A DNA stretch of 49,203 nucleotides from JAXMHQ01 sp046346665 (GCA_046346665.1 JAXMHQ010000036.1:1-49203), one strand, 5' to 3'; counted from the stretch's first letter, positions 1 to 8,576 are shown. A program made the numbers and translations. Notes: generated by a model from the sequence alone, not told the origin.

Positions 1-24
1 TCCCCGTCAGGCGCAGTCCCAACA

Positions 25-50
25 CCTTTTAACCCCTTTAACCCTTTTAA
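25..50 (-). repeat. Short tandem repeat just after a stop codon
   Basis: Read on the minus strand, three degenerate copies of an 8-9 base unit (TTAAAAGGG, TTAAAGGGG, TTAAAAGG) follow within about 10 bases of the stop codon of the next gene. Similar micro-tandem arrays follow three other genes in this window (33551, 36284, 42686). Confidence 0.6.
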
Positions 51-58
51 CTGTTTAC

Positions 59-1990
59 CTATTTCTTCCCCGGCGTCGGGGCGAACATTTTGAAGCTGGC
101 GCCGTCGGCGTTTTCGCTGATCGAATACACCGAGATGCCGAAATACTTCGAGATTTTTTCGTAAGGCGGCAGGAGCGAGAAATCCAGCCAGTCCTTCAGG
201 CCCGCCCCGAACGGCATGGCCGCCGCCGCGCTGGAATCGGTTCCCGCGCTCTTGCGCACCGCATCGATCAGCACACGCACGCTTTCGGACTGGTTCTCAA
301 ACCCGAACCAGCCGGTGTTGAATCCACCCACGCGCGCCGCCGCGTCGGACAATCCCGCCGTTTCCCGCAGCGCCTTCTGCGGATTGTCCCCGCTCCGCAG
401 GTATTCCTCGATCATCGCCGGATCGATCGTGATCGCCAGGTAACCGCCGCTTGCCGCGTAGCTCAGTTCCGCCGATTGCGGTTTCGCCGGGTCCTTCCCG
501 GGCACCATCATGCCGGGAATGGCGATTGAATAGATTTTGCGCCCGAGGAATTCCCGTTCTGTCGGGGTGGCCGCGGCGGGATTGATGAGCACCAGCAGGC
601 TCTTGATGGCCGACGACAACTGCTCGGCCTGGGGCGAGCCGATCAGCATCAGCCACGGCGCCGTGCCCAGGTCGGCCAGCGAATCGCCGCGGGGCGCTTT
701 CGAGTACGAAATGAAATCGTCCCCGAGGTTGCCGAAGAAATTCTTGCGGATATCGAACGCGGGATCTTTCTCGCGCGCCTGCGTGTTCGCCGTTTCAAAG
801 ATGAAATTCATGCTCGCCACCAGTTGCGGCGAGATGTCGTTCATCACCGATTGCAGCGTCGCCCAGGCTTTCTGCCCGTCGATGCGCGTGCGCTGGAATT
901 TCACCGCGGTGGCCGGGACGAACGCCGGCGGGGCGGAATCCTTGCCGGCGACCGGCGCGATTTTGAACAGGCCGGCGCGGGTGGATTCCGGCATGCCGAG
1001 GAACGCCTGCACCAGGCAGCCGTCCGCCGGGTATTGAACCGCAAAGGCGAACGTCTTCAGGCCGCTCACGCCCGTCGCCGGAAGCAGCTTCTCCGGGCTG
1101 AACATCTCGAACGGACTCGAGCCGTCGGATTGTTTGTCGGCCGATTTCGCCAGGGCGATGTCGATGAACGCCTTCAGGTTCACCCAGCCGTAGGCGGGCG
1201 AATCGCGGAAGAGTTGCAGGCGGCTGGATTCGTAGGACGCCAGTTCGCCGAGGCTCGGCATGGCGCCGCCGGTGAGGTGGACCATGATTTTTTCGATGGC
1301 CTTGACGGAATTGCCGGCGATCAGCAGCGAATCAAACTGGCCGATCACGAGGTCGCCACGGCTGGCGGGTTTGGCGGAGGAACTGTCGTCCGGATATTCC
1401 CCGTCGGCCTGCGGCAGCAATTTGCCCAGGCTTTTCGGAATGTTGTTGCTCGAAAGCGGAATGATGGAGAATTCCGTGTCCCGGATTTTTTCGATCCGGA
1501 GGGTCTTGCCGGCGTCGAGCCATTTCTTGCGCAGATCGGCGAGGTTTTTCTTCAGTTGCGCGCTTTTGTCGCGCGCGTCCATGAGCACCACGACGGCGGG
1601 CGCCTGGCCGGTGGCGACCTGCCATCCGTTCTGCGTGACCGCGAATGTGAGCTGCCCCTGCGGCAGGCTGGTGTAATCGTCCAGCTTCGCTCCCAGTTCG
1701 CGTTCCAGCGGCGCCACCACCTGCTCCTGCAGTTTGGCCATGAACTTGTCCCGGAACGGCTTCATCGCGGGATCATTCCACGCCTGCGTCTGCGGCGAGG
1801 CCGCCGTCAGCGTCCGCAGCTTCGCAAAATCCGGCACGGTGAACATCACCAGCGTGTCATCCGGCAGCAGCTTCTCCGCGGGCGGAATCGGCGCCGCCAC
1901 GGCGCCGGCTGCCGCGCCCAGCAGCGCCGCGGCAAATACAACCGGCCGGACGCAACGAATCGAACGGAACATCAGCAGGGACAGTTTCAT
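59..1990 (-). CDS. Secreted protein of unknown function
   Basis: A 643-aa protein starting at ATG 1990, chosen because a clear signal peptide follows at once (MKLSLLMFRSIRC then a hydrophobic stretch ending AGAVAA). An upstream in-frame start would add 54 residues unlike a signal peptide and would overlap the end of the protease gene. The mature protein begins with a 'LLPDDTLVMFTVPD' segment and has several weak alpha/beta repeats of the type 'LVIGQFDSLLIAGNS'. From memory it resembles a family of verrucomicrobial/planctomycetal exported proteins of unknown function, remotely like DUF3352. No catalytic motif is visible. It lies 70 bases downstream of the HtrA-like gene on the same strand, so co-transcription and a cell-envelope role are plausible. 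The coding call is secure; the function is not known. Confidence 0.85.
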   Translation of the reverse strand: MKLSLLMFRSIRCVRPVVFAAALLGAAAGAVAAPIPPAEKLLPDDTLVMFTVPDFAKLRTLTAASPQTQAWNDPAMKPFRDKFMAKLQEQVVAPLERELGAKLDDYTSLPQGQLTFAVTQNGWQVATGQAPAVVVLMDARDKSAQLKKNLADLRKKWLDAGKTLRIEKIRDTEFSIIPLSSNNIPKSLGKLLPQADGEYPDDSSSAKPASRGDLVIGQFDSLLIAGNSVKAIEKIMVHLTGGAMPSLGELASYESSRLQLFRDSPAYGWVNLKAFIDIALAKSADKQSDGSSPFEMFSPEKLLPATGVSGLKTFAFAVQYPADGCLVQAFLGMPESTRAGLFKIAPVAGKDSAPPAFVPATAVKFQRTRIDGQKAWATLQSVMNDISPQLVASMNFIFETANTQAREKDPAFDIRKNFFGNLGDDFISYSKAPRGDSLADLGTAPWLMLIGSPQAEQLSSAIKSLLVLINPAAATPTEREFLGRKIYSIAIPGMMVPGKDPAKPQSAELSYAASGGYLAITIDPAMIEEYLRSGDNPQKALRETAGLSDAAARVGGFNTGWFGFENQSESVRVLIDAVRKSAGTDSSAAAAMPFGAGLKDWLDFSLLPPYEKISKYFGISVYSISENADGASFKMFAPTPGKK

Positions 1991-2060
1991 GATGGATAGG
2001 ATAGGTGGGTTGACGGCGGAAATGGGTTGGGGACGATTTCGCAGCCCGCGTGGGGCGGAT

Positions 2061-3074
2061 TCAGTTCGCCTTGGACTCCTGTCGGGCATGGCTGGGAGGT
2101 TCCAGGTAGCGATACGGGTTGCTGGGATTGTCGTTCGAGTAGGCAAAGGCATCGCGGTGATCCAGGAAATACCGGACCATTTCGATCGGGATGGCGAAGC
2201 CGAGTCCTTCGCCGAAGGTGATTTTCATGTTGGTGATGCCGACCACTTCGCCGCTGAGGTTGAACAGCGGCCCGCCGCTGTTTCCGGGATTGATCTGCGT
2301 CGTGGTTTGAAGGTACAGCGAGCCTTGGAATTCGCGGGTCTTGGTGCTCAGGATGCCTTCCGTCACCGTGCGTTCCAGGCCGAGCGGGCTGCCGATGGCA
2401 AACACACGCTCGCCCACCGACAAATCGTCCGACGCCCCCAGCACCACGTAGGTGAACTTCGGCGCGGCCGGGTCTTCGATCTTCAACAGCGCGAGGTCCG
2501 CGAACTTGTTGACCGCCACAATCCGGACCTGCTTGTAAGTGCGCGGATCGAGCTGGCCCTGGTGCATCAGGTAAACTTCCACCGAAATCTGCGTCTCACC
2601 CTCGATCACGTGGAAATTGGTCAGCAGATAACCTTCCTCGTTGATGATGAAACCCGATCCCAGGCCGCCGGGAGTCCGCACCTGGACCACGGCCACGCCG
2701 AGTTGATTCACCAGGTCGCGAACATTGCGTTCCGGGCCGGGCCGGTCGGTCATGGTGTAAAACCCGGACTGCGTCGCGGCGGGTTTGTCGGAAGGCTTGA
2801 CCACCGGCGACTTGGCCTGGACGGCCGGCTGGCCGACAACGACCTTGACGACCTGGTCGCGCGGGATGGAGAGCACCGTGTAGCCGAGGTCCACCACCAC
2901 CTGGTCCTTTTTTTCCGCCAGGATGCGGCCGGTGATGGAACTGTTGTCCTTAAGCTGCAGCGTGGCCGTCGCGCCGGCTGCCACGGATGAAGTGGAGGCC
3001 GTGGCCGGTCGCGTTGCGCAGGACGTCAGCCCGCAGACCGCCAGCACCAGCAGAAAAGCAGCTCGTATCGGCAT
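2061..3074 (-). CDS. HtrA/DegP-like trypsin-fold serine protease, lipoprotein
   Basis: A 337-aa protein that should cut misfolded proteins in the periplasm. Residues 1-19 are a lipoprotein signal ending in lipobox LTSC with Cys19. Residues about 37-81 form a small beta-rich module (LQLKD...SIPRDQV). Residues about 115-305 are an S1C protease domain with the full triad: His155 (TNFHVIE), Asp193 (FADLALL) and Ser266 (NPGNSGGPL). No PDZ domain follows: the chain ends about 35 residues after the protease fold, so it is shorter than DegP/DegQ. It may therefore use the N-terminal module or lipid anchor for placement. It precedes the secreted protein gene by 70 bases. Family and active site are clear; the substrate is unknown. 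Confidence 0.9.
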   Translation of the reverse strand: MPIRAAFLLVLAVCGLTSCATRPATASTSSVAAGATATLQLKDNSSITGRILAEKKDQVVVDLGYTVLSIPRDQVVKVVVGQPAVQAKSPVVKPSDKPAATQSGFYTMTDRPGPERNVRDLVNQLGVAVVQVRTPGGLGSGFIINEEGYLLTNFHVIEGETQISVEVYLMHQGQLDPRTYKQVRIVAVNKFADLALLKIEDPAAPKFTYVVLGASDDLSVGERVFAIGSPLGLERTVTEGILSTKTREFQGSLYLQTTTQINPGNSGGPLFNLSGEVVGITNMKITFGEGLGFAIPIEMVRYFLDHRDAFAYSNDNPSNPYRYLEPPSHARQESKAN

Positions 3075-3120
3075 GAAAGGACCTTAGCCAAGCAGGGAAT
3101 CATTTGCAAGCGAACCCACG

Positions 3121-3266
3121 GATGGTGGATTGAGGATGGAGGATTGTTGGATCAATGGATTTGTGGATTGTTGCAGGACTCCGCGCAATGGTCTTTACAT
3201 TTATCCAGGAATCCAGAAATCCAATAATCCGTTTTCGAGGGCTCGACGGAGTCTCGCCCCACCATC
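3121..3266. repeat. Composite intergenic palindrome (copy A)
   Basis: The outer ends GATGGT (3121-3126) and ACCATC (3261-3266) are inverted. Inside, the left half repeats GGATTGTTGGAT-like units and the right half carries their complement (ATCCAATAATCC). Core elements (GGACTCCGCGC, GGTCTTTACATT) and the flank GGCTCGACGGAGTCTCGCCC are shared with the elements at 5237 and 44717. It lies between recQ, whose stop is 27 bases away, and the start of the protease gene. Nothing here looks coding. Confidence 0.75.
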
Positions 3267-3292
3267 GGTCCGGAGGGGCGGCGGAACGTGCC

Positions 3293-5170
3293 CTACACCC
3301 GTGAAAATTGCTTTCGCGGGTTGTTTTCGAGGTGTGCGGCGATCTCCGCCAGGAATGGGGCGGCGAATTCGCGGCGCTTTTTCTCACCGACACCGCTGAT
3401 CCGGGAGAAATCGGTTTCAGACGACGGATACAGCCGCGCCATTTCGCGGAGTGAGACGTCGGAGAAAACGATGTAGGGCGGCACGCCTCGTTCCGCCGCC
3501 AGCGCTTTGCGCCGGCTGCGCAGGCGCTCGAACAACGCCTCGTCGCAAACAATTTCCCCCGACCGACCGCGTCGCAAGCCGGGTGTGGCCGAACGCGTGG
3601 CGGATTCGGATGGCGCGTTGGACCGCGTCAGTGTGACCGGGGTTCTCTGCCTCAAGACATCGCGGCCGGCGGGCGTCAGGTCGACGACGTGAAACCGGCT
3701 GGGGTCCTGCCGCAGGTAACCCATCCGCACCAGTTCGCGCCCGATGGCCGCCCACTCCGAACGGGTATGCTCGGAGCCGATGCCGTAAGTCGACAACTGG
3801 TTGTGCCCCCATTTGCGGATTTTCTCCGTGTCGGCCCCGCACAACACTTCCACGACATGCTGGATGCCGGTGCTGAATCCGTTGCGTTCGACGATGCGGT
3901 AGACGCACGACAGGAATTTCTGGGCGGCGACGGTGCCGTTCCAGGTCTCGCGGGGTTCCAGGCAGTTGTCGCACGCGCCGCAGCCGGTTTCGCCCGGCGG
4001 CGCGGCGTAGTGTTCGCCGAAATAACCCAGCAACTGGGCGCGCCGGCAGCCGGAACACTCGGCGTAGTGAATCATCTGCTCCAGTTGCGCGCGGGCGATT
4101 TCCTGTTCCGCCGGGTCGGTTTTTTGCTCGATGAACAGGCTTTGTTTGATGCGATCGCCGGGGCTGAAGAGCAGGAGGCATTCGCCGGGCAAACCGTCGC
4201 GCCCGGCCCGGCCGGTTTCCTGGTAATAACTCTCGATGTTTTTCGGCAAATCGTAGTGCAGCACGAATCGCACGTTCGGTTTGTGCACGCCCATTCCGAA
4301 CGCGATGGTGGCGCACACCACGCGCACCTCGTCCTTCAGAAACGCCTCCTGGCTCCGGGTGCGATCCGCATGTTCCAACCCCGCGTGGTAGGCGGCCGCG
4401 GTGACGCCGTCGGCGTTGAGTTTCGAGGCGAGGTTTTCGGCCGATTTGCGGGATTGGACGTAGACGATGCCGCTGTCGTTCGGGCGTTCGCGGATGAATT
4501 GCAGGACCTGGTCGTAGGCGCCGTCCTTGGCGACGACGCGGTAGGTGAGGTTCGGCCGGTTGAAACTGGCGATGTAAACCGACGGCGACCGGAGATCGAG
4601 CTGGCGGATGATGTCTGCCCGGACGCGGTCCGTGGCGGTGGCGGTGAGGGCCATCAGGGGGACGTCGGGGAAATGCCGGCGCAGCGAGGCGATCTGGCGA
4701 TATTCGGGACGGAAATCATGGCCCCATTCGCTGATGCAATGCGCCTCGTCGATGGCGAACAGGTTCACCGACCAGCGCTTGAGATCCTCCAGGAAGCCGG
4801 ACAACAGGAGCCGTTCCGGGGCGACGTAGAGCAGCCGGTATTCGCCCCGGTGCAGCCCCTGGAGACGCGGGCGGGATTCGGAGGAATCGAGCGATGAATT
4901 AAGAAACGTGGCCGGGACGCCGGACGCCTGGAGTGCGTCCACCTGGTCTTTCATCAGCGCGATGAGCGGGGACACCACAACGGTGAGGCCGGGCCGGAGC
5001 AGGGCGGGGAGCTGGAAGCAGAGGGATTTGCCGCCGCCCGTGGGCAGCACGGCGAGCACGTCCTTGCCGGCGAGAGTGTCCCGGATGATTTCCTCCTGCA
5101 AAGGGCGGAACGAGGTGAACCCGAAAGCCCTTTTCAGAACCCTTCCCAACTCACGCACATCGCCGTTCAC
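3293..5170 (-). CDS. recQ: ATP-dependent DNA helicase RecQ
   Basis: A 625-aa 3'-5' DNA helicase acting in recombination and stalled-fork repair. Seen in order: Walker A TGGGKS (44-49), DEAH box (141-144), motif VI QETGRAGRDG (317-326), the RecQ zinc-binding cysteines (Cys375, Cys397, Cys400, Cys403), a winged-helix RQC region (about 410-510), and a C-terminal HRDC domain (about 545-620). Length and layout match E. coli RecQ. The start is GTG at 5170; no nearby in-frame ATG would keep the N-terminal helicase segment. It is flanked on both sides by palindromic repeats (3121 and 5237), so it is probably its own transcription unit. Confidence 0.97.
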   Translation of the reverse strand: MNGDVRELGRVLKRAFGFTSFRPLQEEIIRDTLAGKDVLAVLPTGGGKSLCFQLPALLRPGLTVVVSPLIALMKDQVDALQASGVPATFLNSSLDSSESRPRLQGLHRGEYRLLYVAPERLLLSGFLEDLKRWSVNLFAIDEAHCISEWGHDFRPEYRQIASLRRHFPDVPLMALTATATDRVRADIIRQLDLRSPSVYIASFNRPNLTYRVVAKDGAYDQVLQFIRERPNDSGIVYVQSRKSAENLASKLNADGVTAAAYHAGLEHADRTRSQEAFLKDEVRVVCATIAFGMGVHKPNVRFVLHYDLPKNIESYYQETGRAGRDGLPGECLLLFSPGDRIKQSLFIEQKTDPAEQEIARAQLEQMIHYAECSGCRRAQLLGYFGEHYAAPPGETGCGACDNCLEPRETWNGTVAAQKFLSCVYRIVERNGFSTGIQHVVEVLCGADTEKIRKWGHNQLSTYGIGSEHTRSEWAAIGRELVRMGYLRQDPSRFHVVDLTPAGRDVLRQRTPVTLTRSNAPSESATRSATPGLRRGRSGEIVCDEALFERLRSRRKALAAERGVPPYIVFSDVSLREMARLYPSSETDFSRISGVGEKKRREFAAPFLAEIAAHLENNPRKQFSRV

Positions 5171-5236
5171 GGGGCGAATTGTGAGAGGTTACAGGGCCAA
5201 TTTCAACTCGGAAACCGGCGAGGTGGGGCGAGGTAG

Positions 5237-5391
5237 GGCGAGACTCTGTCGAGCCCTCGAAAAACGGATTCTTGGATTCTTGGATTGATGGATAAATGGA
5301 GGGGACTCCGCGCGGAGTCCCCCAGCAATCCAACAATCCATTTATCCAACAATCCTCACTGGCCCGGTCCAGGCTCGACGGAGTCTCGCCC
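5237..5391. repeat. Composite intergenic palindrome (copy B)
   Basis: The outer arms are GGGCGAGACTCTGTCGAGCC (5237-5256) and its near-exact inverse at 5372-5391. Middle arms are GGATTCTTGGATTGATGGAT-like and their complement. The core is a perfect 22-bp palindrome at 5301-5322. The element ends 12 bases from the typA stop codon and fills most of the gap to recQ. It belongs to the same family as 3121 and 44717. Confidence 0.85.
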
Positions 5392-5402
5392 CCGCCGCGC
5401 CA

Positions 5403-7235
5403 TCACCCTTCCACCTTCGACGCGCGCACCTGCTGGGCGCGTTTGCGTTGAACTTCGTCGAGGATCTTTTTGCGGAGCCGGAGATTCTTCGGCGTGGCTT
5501 CGACGTATTCGTCGGGGCCGATGTATTCGAGCGCGCGTTCGAGGGACATCTTGAGCGGGGGATTGAGCTGGATGCCTTTGCCGTCGCCCTGCGAGCGCAT
5601 GTTGGTGAGTTTTTTGGCTTTGCAGGGATTGACCGGGATGTCGTTTTCGCGGGCATTTTCGCCGACGATCATTCCGGCGTAAATGGCGTCGCCGGGTTCG
5701 ACCATCAGGCGGCCGCGTTCCTGGATCATGTTCAGCGCGTAGGCCATCGCTTCGCCGCTTTCCATGCTGACGAGCGATCCGTTCTTGCGCGCGGCGATTT
5801 CGCCGCGGTCGGGGCCGTATTCGTGGAACAGGTGGCTCATGACGCCGAGACCGCGCGTCTGGTTGACCAGGTCGGTTTCGAACCCGATCAAGCCGCGCGT
5901 GGGAATGAGGGCTTCGATGCTCACCTCGTTGCCGTGATGGTTCATGTTGACGATGTCGGCTTTGCGGCCGGCCAGGTTTTCCATGACCGATCCCATGGCG
6001 TCCTTGGGAATTTCCAGGAACAAGCGTTCGATCGGTTCCATCAGGTTGCCCGCGGCGTCCTTGCGGTAAATGACTTCGGGCCGGGAGACGAGGACTTCGT
6101 AGCCTTCGCGGCGCATTTGTTCGACGAGGATGGCGATTTGCATTTCGCCGCGGCCGGAGACGTTGAACACCTTGGGATCGTCAGTCTGGGCGATGCGCAG
6201 GGCGACGTTCGTGCGAATTTCCTTCACGAGCCGTTCCCAGATGTGCCGGGCGGTGACGAGCTTGCCGTCGTTGCCTGCGAGCGGGCTGTCGTTCACGGCG
6301 AATTGCATCTGGATCGTCGGGGGATCGATCGGGATGTAAGGCAGCGCGCCGCGTTCCTCGGAGTCGCAGAGGGTTTCACCGATGAAAACCTCCTCGAAAC
6401 CCGTGAGGCCGACGATGTCGCCGGCGTGGGCTTCCTGGACTTCGATGCGCTTCATGCCTTCGAAGTGGAAGATGGCGGTGATCTTGCCCTTGGTGATGCG
6501 GCCGTCGCCGTGGCGGCAGATGGCGGGATCGCTGAGCTTGACCTTGCCCTCGTAAATCTTGCCGAACGCGATACGGCCCAGGTAATCGCTGTAATCGAGG
6601 TTGGCCACGAGCATCTGGAAACCGTGGCCGGCCTTGGCGCGGGGCGGGGGAATGTATTTCGTGATCGCCTCGAACAACGGCTCCATCGTGCCGCTCACGT
6701 GTTCCAGTTCCAGCTTGGCAAACCCAAGCTTCGCGGAACAATAAATGAACGGAAAATCGAGCTGCTCATCCGTGGCGTTGAGCGACATGAAGAGCTCGAA
6801 CACCTCGTCCAGGACGCGCTTGGGATTGGCGTTGTCGCGGTCGATCTTGTTGATGACGACGATGGGCTTGGCGCCGGCTTCGAGCGCCTTGCGCAGCACA
6901 AACCGGGTTTGCGCCTGCGGACCGTCCGCGGCGTCGACGACCAGCAGGACGCCGTCGATCATGTTCATGATGCGCTCCACTTCGCCGCCGAAATCCGCGT
7001 GTCCGGGAGTGTCCACGATGTTCACGTGGTAATTCTTGTATTTGAACGCGGCATTCTTCGCCCGGATCGTGATGCCCTTTTCCTTTTCGAGATCCATGGA
7101 ATCCATCAGGCGTTCCTCCTGGGATTCGTGCTGGTTGGCGCGGAAGGTGCCGGATTGCTTCAACAAACAATCCACCAGCGTCGTTTTTCCATGATCGACG
7201 TGCGCGATAATCGCAATGTTCCGAATGTGCTGCAT
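5403..7235 (-). CDS. typA: Ribosome-associated GTPase TypA/BipA
   Basis: A 610-aa translational GTPase of the EF-G superfamily that acts on ribosome assembly and stress or cold adaptation. Seen: G1 AHVDHGKT (11-18), switch I KGITIRAKN (53-61), G3 DTPGH (75-79), G4 NKID (129-132), then the beta-barrel and EF-G-like domains, ending in the TypA-specific C-terminal region with the GLIGF segment. The length is as usual for BipA (about 600-615 aa). ATG 7235 opens directly with the conserved 'IRNIAIIAHVDHGKT' block, so the start is secure. A good minus-strand promoter lies at 7307-7336. Confidence 0.98.
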   Translation of the reverse strand: MQHIRNIAIIAHVDHGKTTLVDCLLKQSGTFRANQHESQEERLMDSMDLEKEKGITIRAKNAAFKYKNYHVNIVDTPGHADFGGEVERIMNMIDGVLLVVDAADGPQAQTRFVLRKALEAGAKPIVVINKIDRDNANPKRVLDEVFELFMSLNATDEQLDFPFIYCSAKLGFAKLELEHVSGTMEPLFEAITKYIPPPRAKAGHGFQMLVANLDYSDYLGRIAFGKIYEGKVKLSDPAICRHGDGRITKGKITAIFHFEGMKRIEVQEAHAGDIVGLTGFEEVFIGETLCDSEERGALPYIPIDPPTIQMQFAVNDSPLAGNDGKLVTARHIWERLVKEIRTNVALRIAQTDDPKVFNVSGRGEMQIAILVEQMRREGYEVLVSRPEVIYRKDAAGNLMEPIERLFLEIPKDAMGSVMENLAGRKADIVNMNHHGNEVSIEALIPTRGLIGFETDLVNQTRGLGVMSHLFHEYGPDRGEIAARKNGSLVSMESGEAMAYALNMIQERGRLMVEPGDAIYAGMIVGENARENDIPVNPCKAKKLTNMRSQGDGKGIQLNPPLKMSLERALEYIGPDEYVEATPKNLRLRKKILDEVQRKRAQQVRASKVEG

Positions 7236-7306
7236 AAAATCTTCGTGAATGTATCAACCCCGTTAAAACCGGGACGCTCAACCTTCAGCCTGTGTGGTAG
7301 AGCCGG

Positions 7307-7336
7307 TTAGTATGCCGTGGAAACAACAAAGGTCAA
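7307..7336 (-). promoter_or_regulatory. Candidate sigma70 promoter for typA
   Basis: On the minus strand, TTGACC (7336-7331) is followed after 17-18 bases by ATACTA/TACTAA (7313-7307). The expected transcript start is near 7300, giving a leader of about 65 nt. This is inferred from hexamer match and spacing only. Confidence 0.5.
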
Positions 7337-7350
7337 GCCGGCAAAACGGC

Positions 7351-7484
7351 TGTAATGGTACGATTTGAATTCGTGTCTTTGAGCGAGCAGACGGTTCGGT
7401 AGGGCGCCGCTCCGCGGCGCCGGCCGCGCGGAGCGCAGCCCTACCACGGCAGGCTCCTTCCAAACTGCAAATTAGGACATTACC
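7351..7484. mobile_element. MITE-like non-autonomous element, copy 1
   Basis: A 134-bp element whose right terminal inverted repeat (GGTAATGTCCTAATTTG read inward) matches the left terminus of the copy at 29564 in 16 of 17 positions. The left terminus here is diverged (TGTAATGGTACGATTTG). Inside is a GC-rich hairpin with arms GGTAGGGC and GCCCTACC (about 7398-7445). A direct repeat AAACGGC flanks it immediately at 7344-7350 and 7485-7491, as expected for a 7-bp target-site duplication. It has no transposase gene. Identity to copy 2 is about 90% by eye. Confidence 0.8.
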
Positions 7485-7610
7485 AAACGGCCAGTAGCGG
7501 CGAAACCAGGCCCGGAGGGCCGACGGTTATTAGCCGGGGGAGAAACCGCCAAGCTGAAGAATTCCGCTGCTTGCCGGGTTTTCGCGGCGGCTGTAGTCTC
7601 TTCAATACGC

Positions 7611-7889
7611 ATGAAATCCGCTTACGAACTGGCGATGGAACGGCTCAACAAAACCGCCCCCACAGTGGCCCTGTCCGCCGACCAGAAGGCGCAGATCGCC
7701 GACCTGGAATCGCGCTACAAGGCGAAGATCGCGGAACGCGAAATCGCGCTGCAGGGCGACATCGACCGGGCGGCGGCGTCGGGCGATGCGGAGAAAGCGG
7801 ACGAACTGCGGCGCTTGCTGGCCGCCGAGCGCAAATCCATCCAGGCGGAATTGGAGGAGAAAAAAAGCGCGGTCCGGGGGCGCAAGTAG
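7611..7889 (+). CDS. Small coiled-coil protein, conserved hypothetical
   Basis: A 92-aa protein, strongly charged and helical: about residues 20-88 are a run of heptad-like Lys/Glu/Ala sequence (DLESRYKAKIAEREI, AAERKSIQAELEEKK). From memory, very similar short proteins starting 'MKSAYELAMERLNK' occur in other Verrucomicrobiota, so this is probably a real gene. There is no signal peptide or catalytic motif. The start at ATG 7611 has no Shine-Dalgarno. It is divergent from typA across a MITE insertion and converges on the NUDIX gene. Function unknown. Confidence 0.75.
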   Translation: MKSAYELAMERLNKTAPTVALSADQKAQIADLESRYKAKIAEREIALQGDIDRAAASGDAEKADELRRLLAAERKSIQAELEEKKSAVRGRK

Positions 7890-7909
7890 GTCAGCCGATT
7901 TGCTTTTGT

Positions 7910-8022
7910 TGTAGCGCAGGCCGGCCAGCCTGCCGTATCGCCGACCGCCGGTCGGCGCTTTGCCCTCGAACGGCGCAGGCTGGGCAGCCTGCGAAAAAGC
8001 AGACCGGGCGGTCTGCGCTACA
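7910..8022. repeat. Multi-hairpin palindromic repeat between convergent genes
   Basis: The outer arms TGTAGCGCAG (7910-7919) and CTGCGCTACA (8013-8022) are exact inverses. Inside are hairpins GCAGGCCGGCCAGCCTGC, CCGACCGCCGGTCGG, GCAGGCTGGGCAGCCTGC and CAGACCGGGCGGTCTG. It fills the gap between two convergent genes, so it may act as a bidirectional terminator. A partial relative (AGCGCAGGCTGGGCAGGCTG) sits at 29537-29556. Confidence 0.8.
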
Positions 8023-8027
8023 GTTCC

Positions 8028-8576
8028 TCAGCCTCGTTCCTGCAGAAGTTGGAAATGGTAAAGCGCCACGGCGACCAGCGAGTGGCGGATGCTGCCGGCG
8101 GCGACGAGCCTGGGCAATTCGGCCACGGGCACCAGGCGCGTTTCAATGTCCTCGCCATGATCAAAATCGACCGGGTGCGTCAGCCGGCAATTCTCGATGA
8201 GCACCGTGTAACACGTGTTGCTCATGATCGCCGGGTTCGGGAAAATTTTCCCGATGATCCGGGCATTCTCGCCGGTGTAACCGGTTTCCTCACGCAATTC
8301 CCGTTCGCCTGTGCGTTCCGGCGAGGCATCCGCCGCGTCCATCATGCCGCCGGGGATTTCCAGTTCCACGGTGTTGGACCCGTGCCGGTATTGTTCCACC
8401 ATGATGATTTGGCGGTCGGGGGTGAGGGCGATCACGTTGACCCAATCGACCGAATCGATGACGTAGAATTCGTGTTCGCGTCCGGTGCGCGGCGAGATTT
8501 TGCGGTCGGCGCGGAGCTGGAACAGGCGGAAATCGCCGATGGGTTTGGAGCCGGTTATTTGCCAGGGTCGGATCAT
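8028..8576 (-). CDS. NUDIX hydrolase, ADP-ribose pyrophosphatase-like
   Basis: A 182-aa cytoplasmic enzyme expected to hydrolyse a nucleoside diphosphate linked to another moiety, such as ADP-ribose. Seen: the beta strands before the box (IMVEQYRHGSNTVELEIPGG, 58-77) and the NUDIX box core REL-R-EETG at 92-99 with the metal-binding glutamates. The upstream part of the box (MMDAADASPERTGE) has Asp/Ala where the first box Glu usually is. ATG 8576 was chosen over an earlier in-frame start that would add 55 low-complexity Arg/Pro residues. Its ATG overlaps the stop of the 69-aa gene by 4 bases (ATGA), so the two are translationally coupled. Confidence 0.9.
   Translation of the reverse strand: MIRPWQITGSKPIGDFRLFQLRADRKISPRTGREHEFYVIDSVDWVNVIALTPDRQIIMVEQYRHGSNTVELEIPGGMMDAADASPERTGERELREETGYTGENARIIGKIFPNPAIMSNTCYTVLIENCRLTHPVDFDHGEDIETRLVPVAELPRLVAAGSIRHSLVAVALYHFQLLQERG

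Larger units (their letters stand above)
7236..7610. other. Divergent intergenic region between typA and the 92-aa gene
   Basis: These 375 bases hold a typA promoter candidate (7307-7336) and a MITE-like element (7351-7484). The remaining 126 bases before the next gene contain no clear promoter or RNA structure. No coding sequence is supported: the ORFs here are translations of the palindrome. Confidence 0.7.

Noticed and set aside
5448..7310. 620-aa open frame on the plus strand opposite typA
   Set aside because: It is fully antisense to a clearly conserved GTPase, its composition is that of a shadow frame in GC-rich DNA, and no family pattern is visible.
7278..7463. 61-aa minus-strand frame with a homologue-like partner at 28801-29676
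   Set aside because: The similarity comes from both frames reading the two copies of the MITE-like element, not from a conserved protein.
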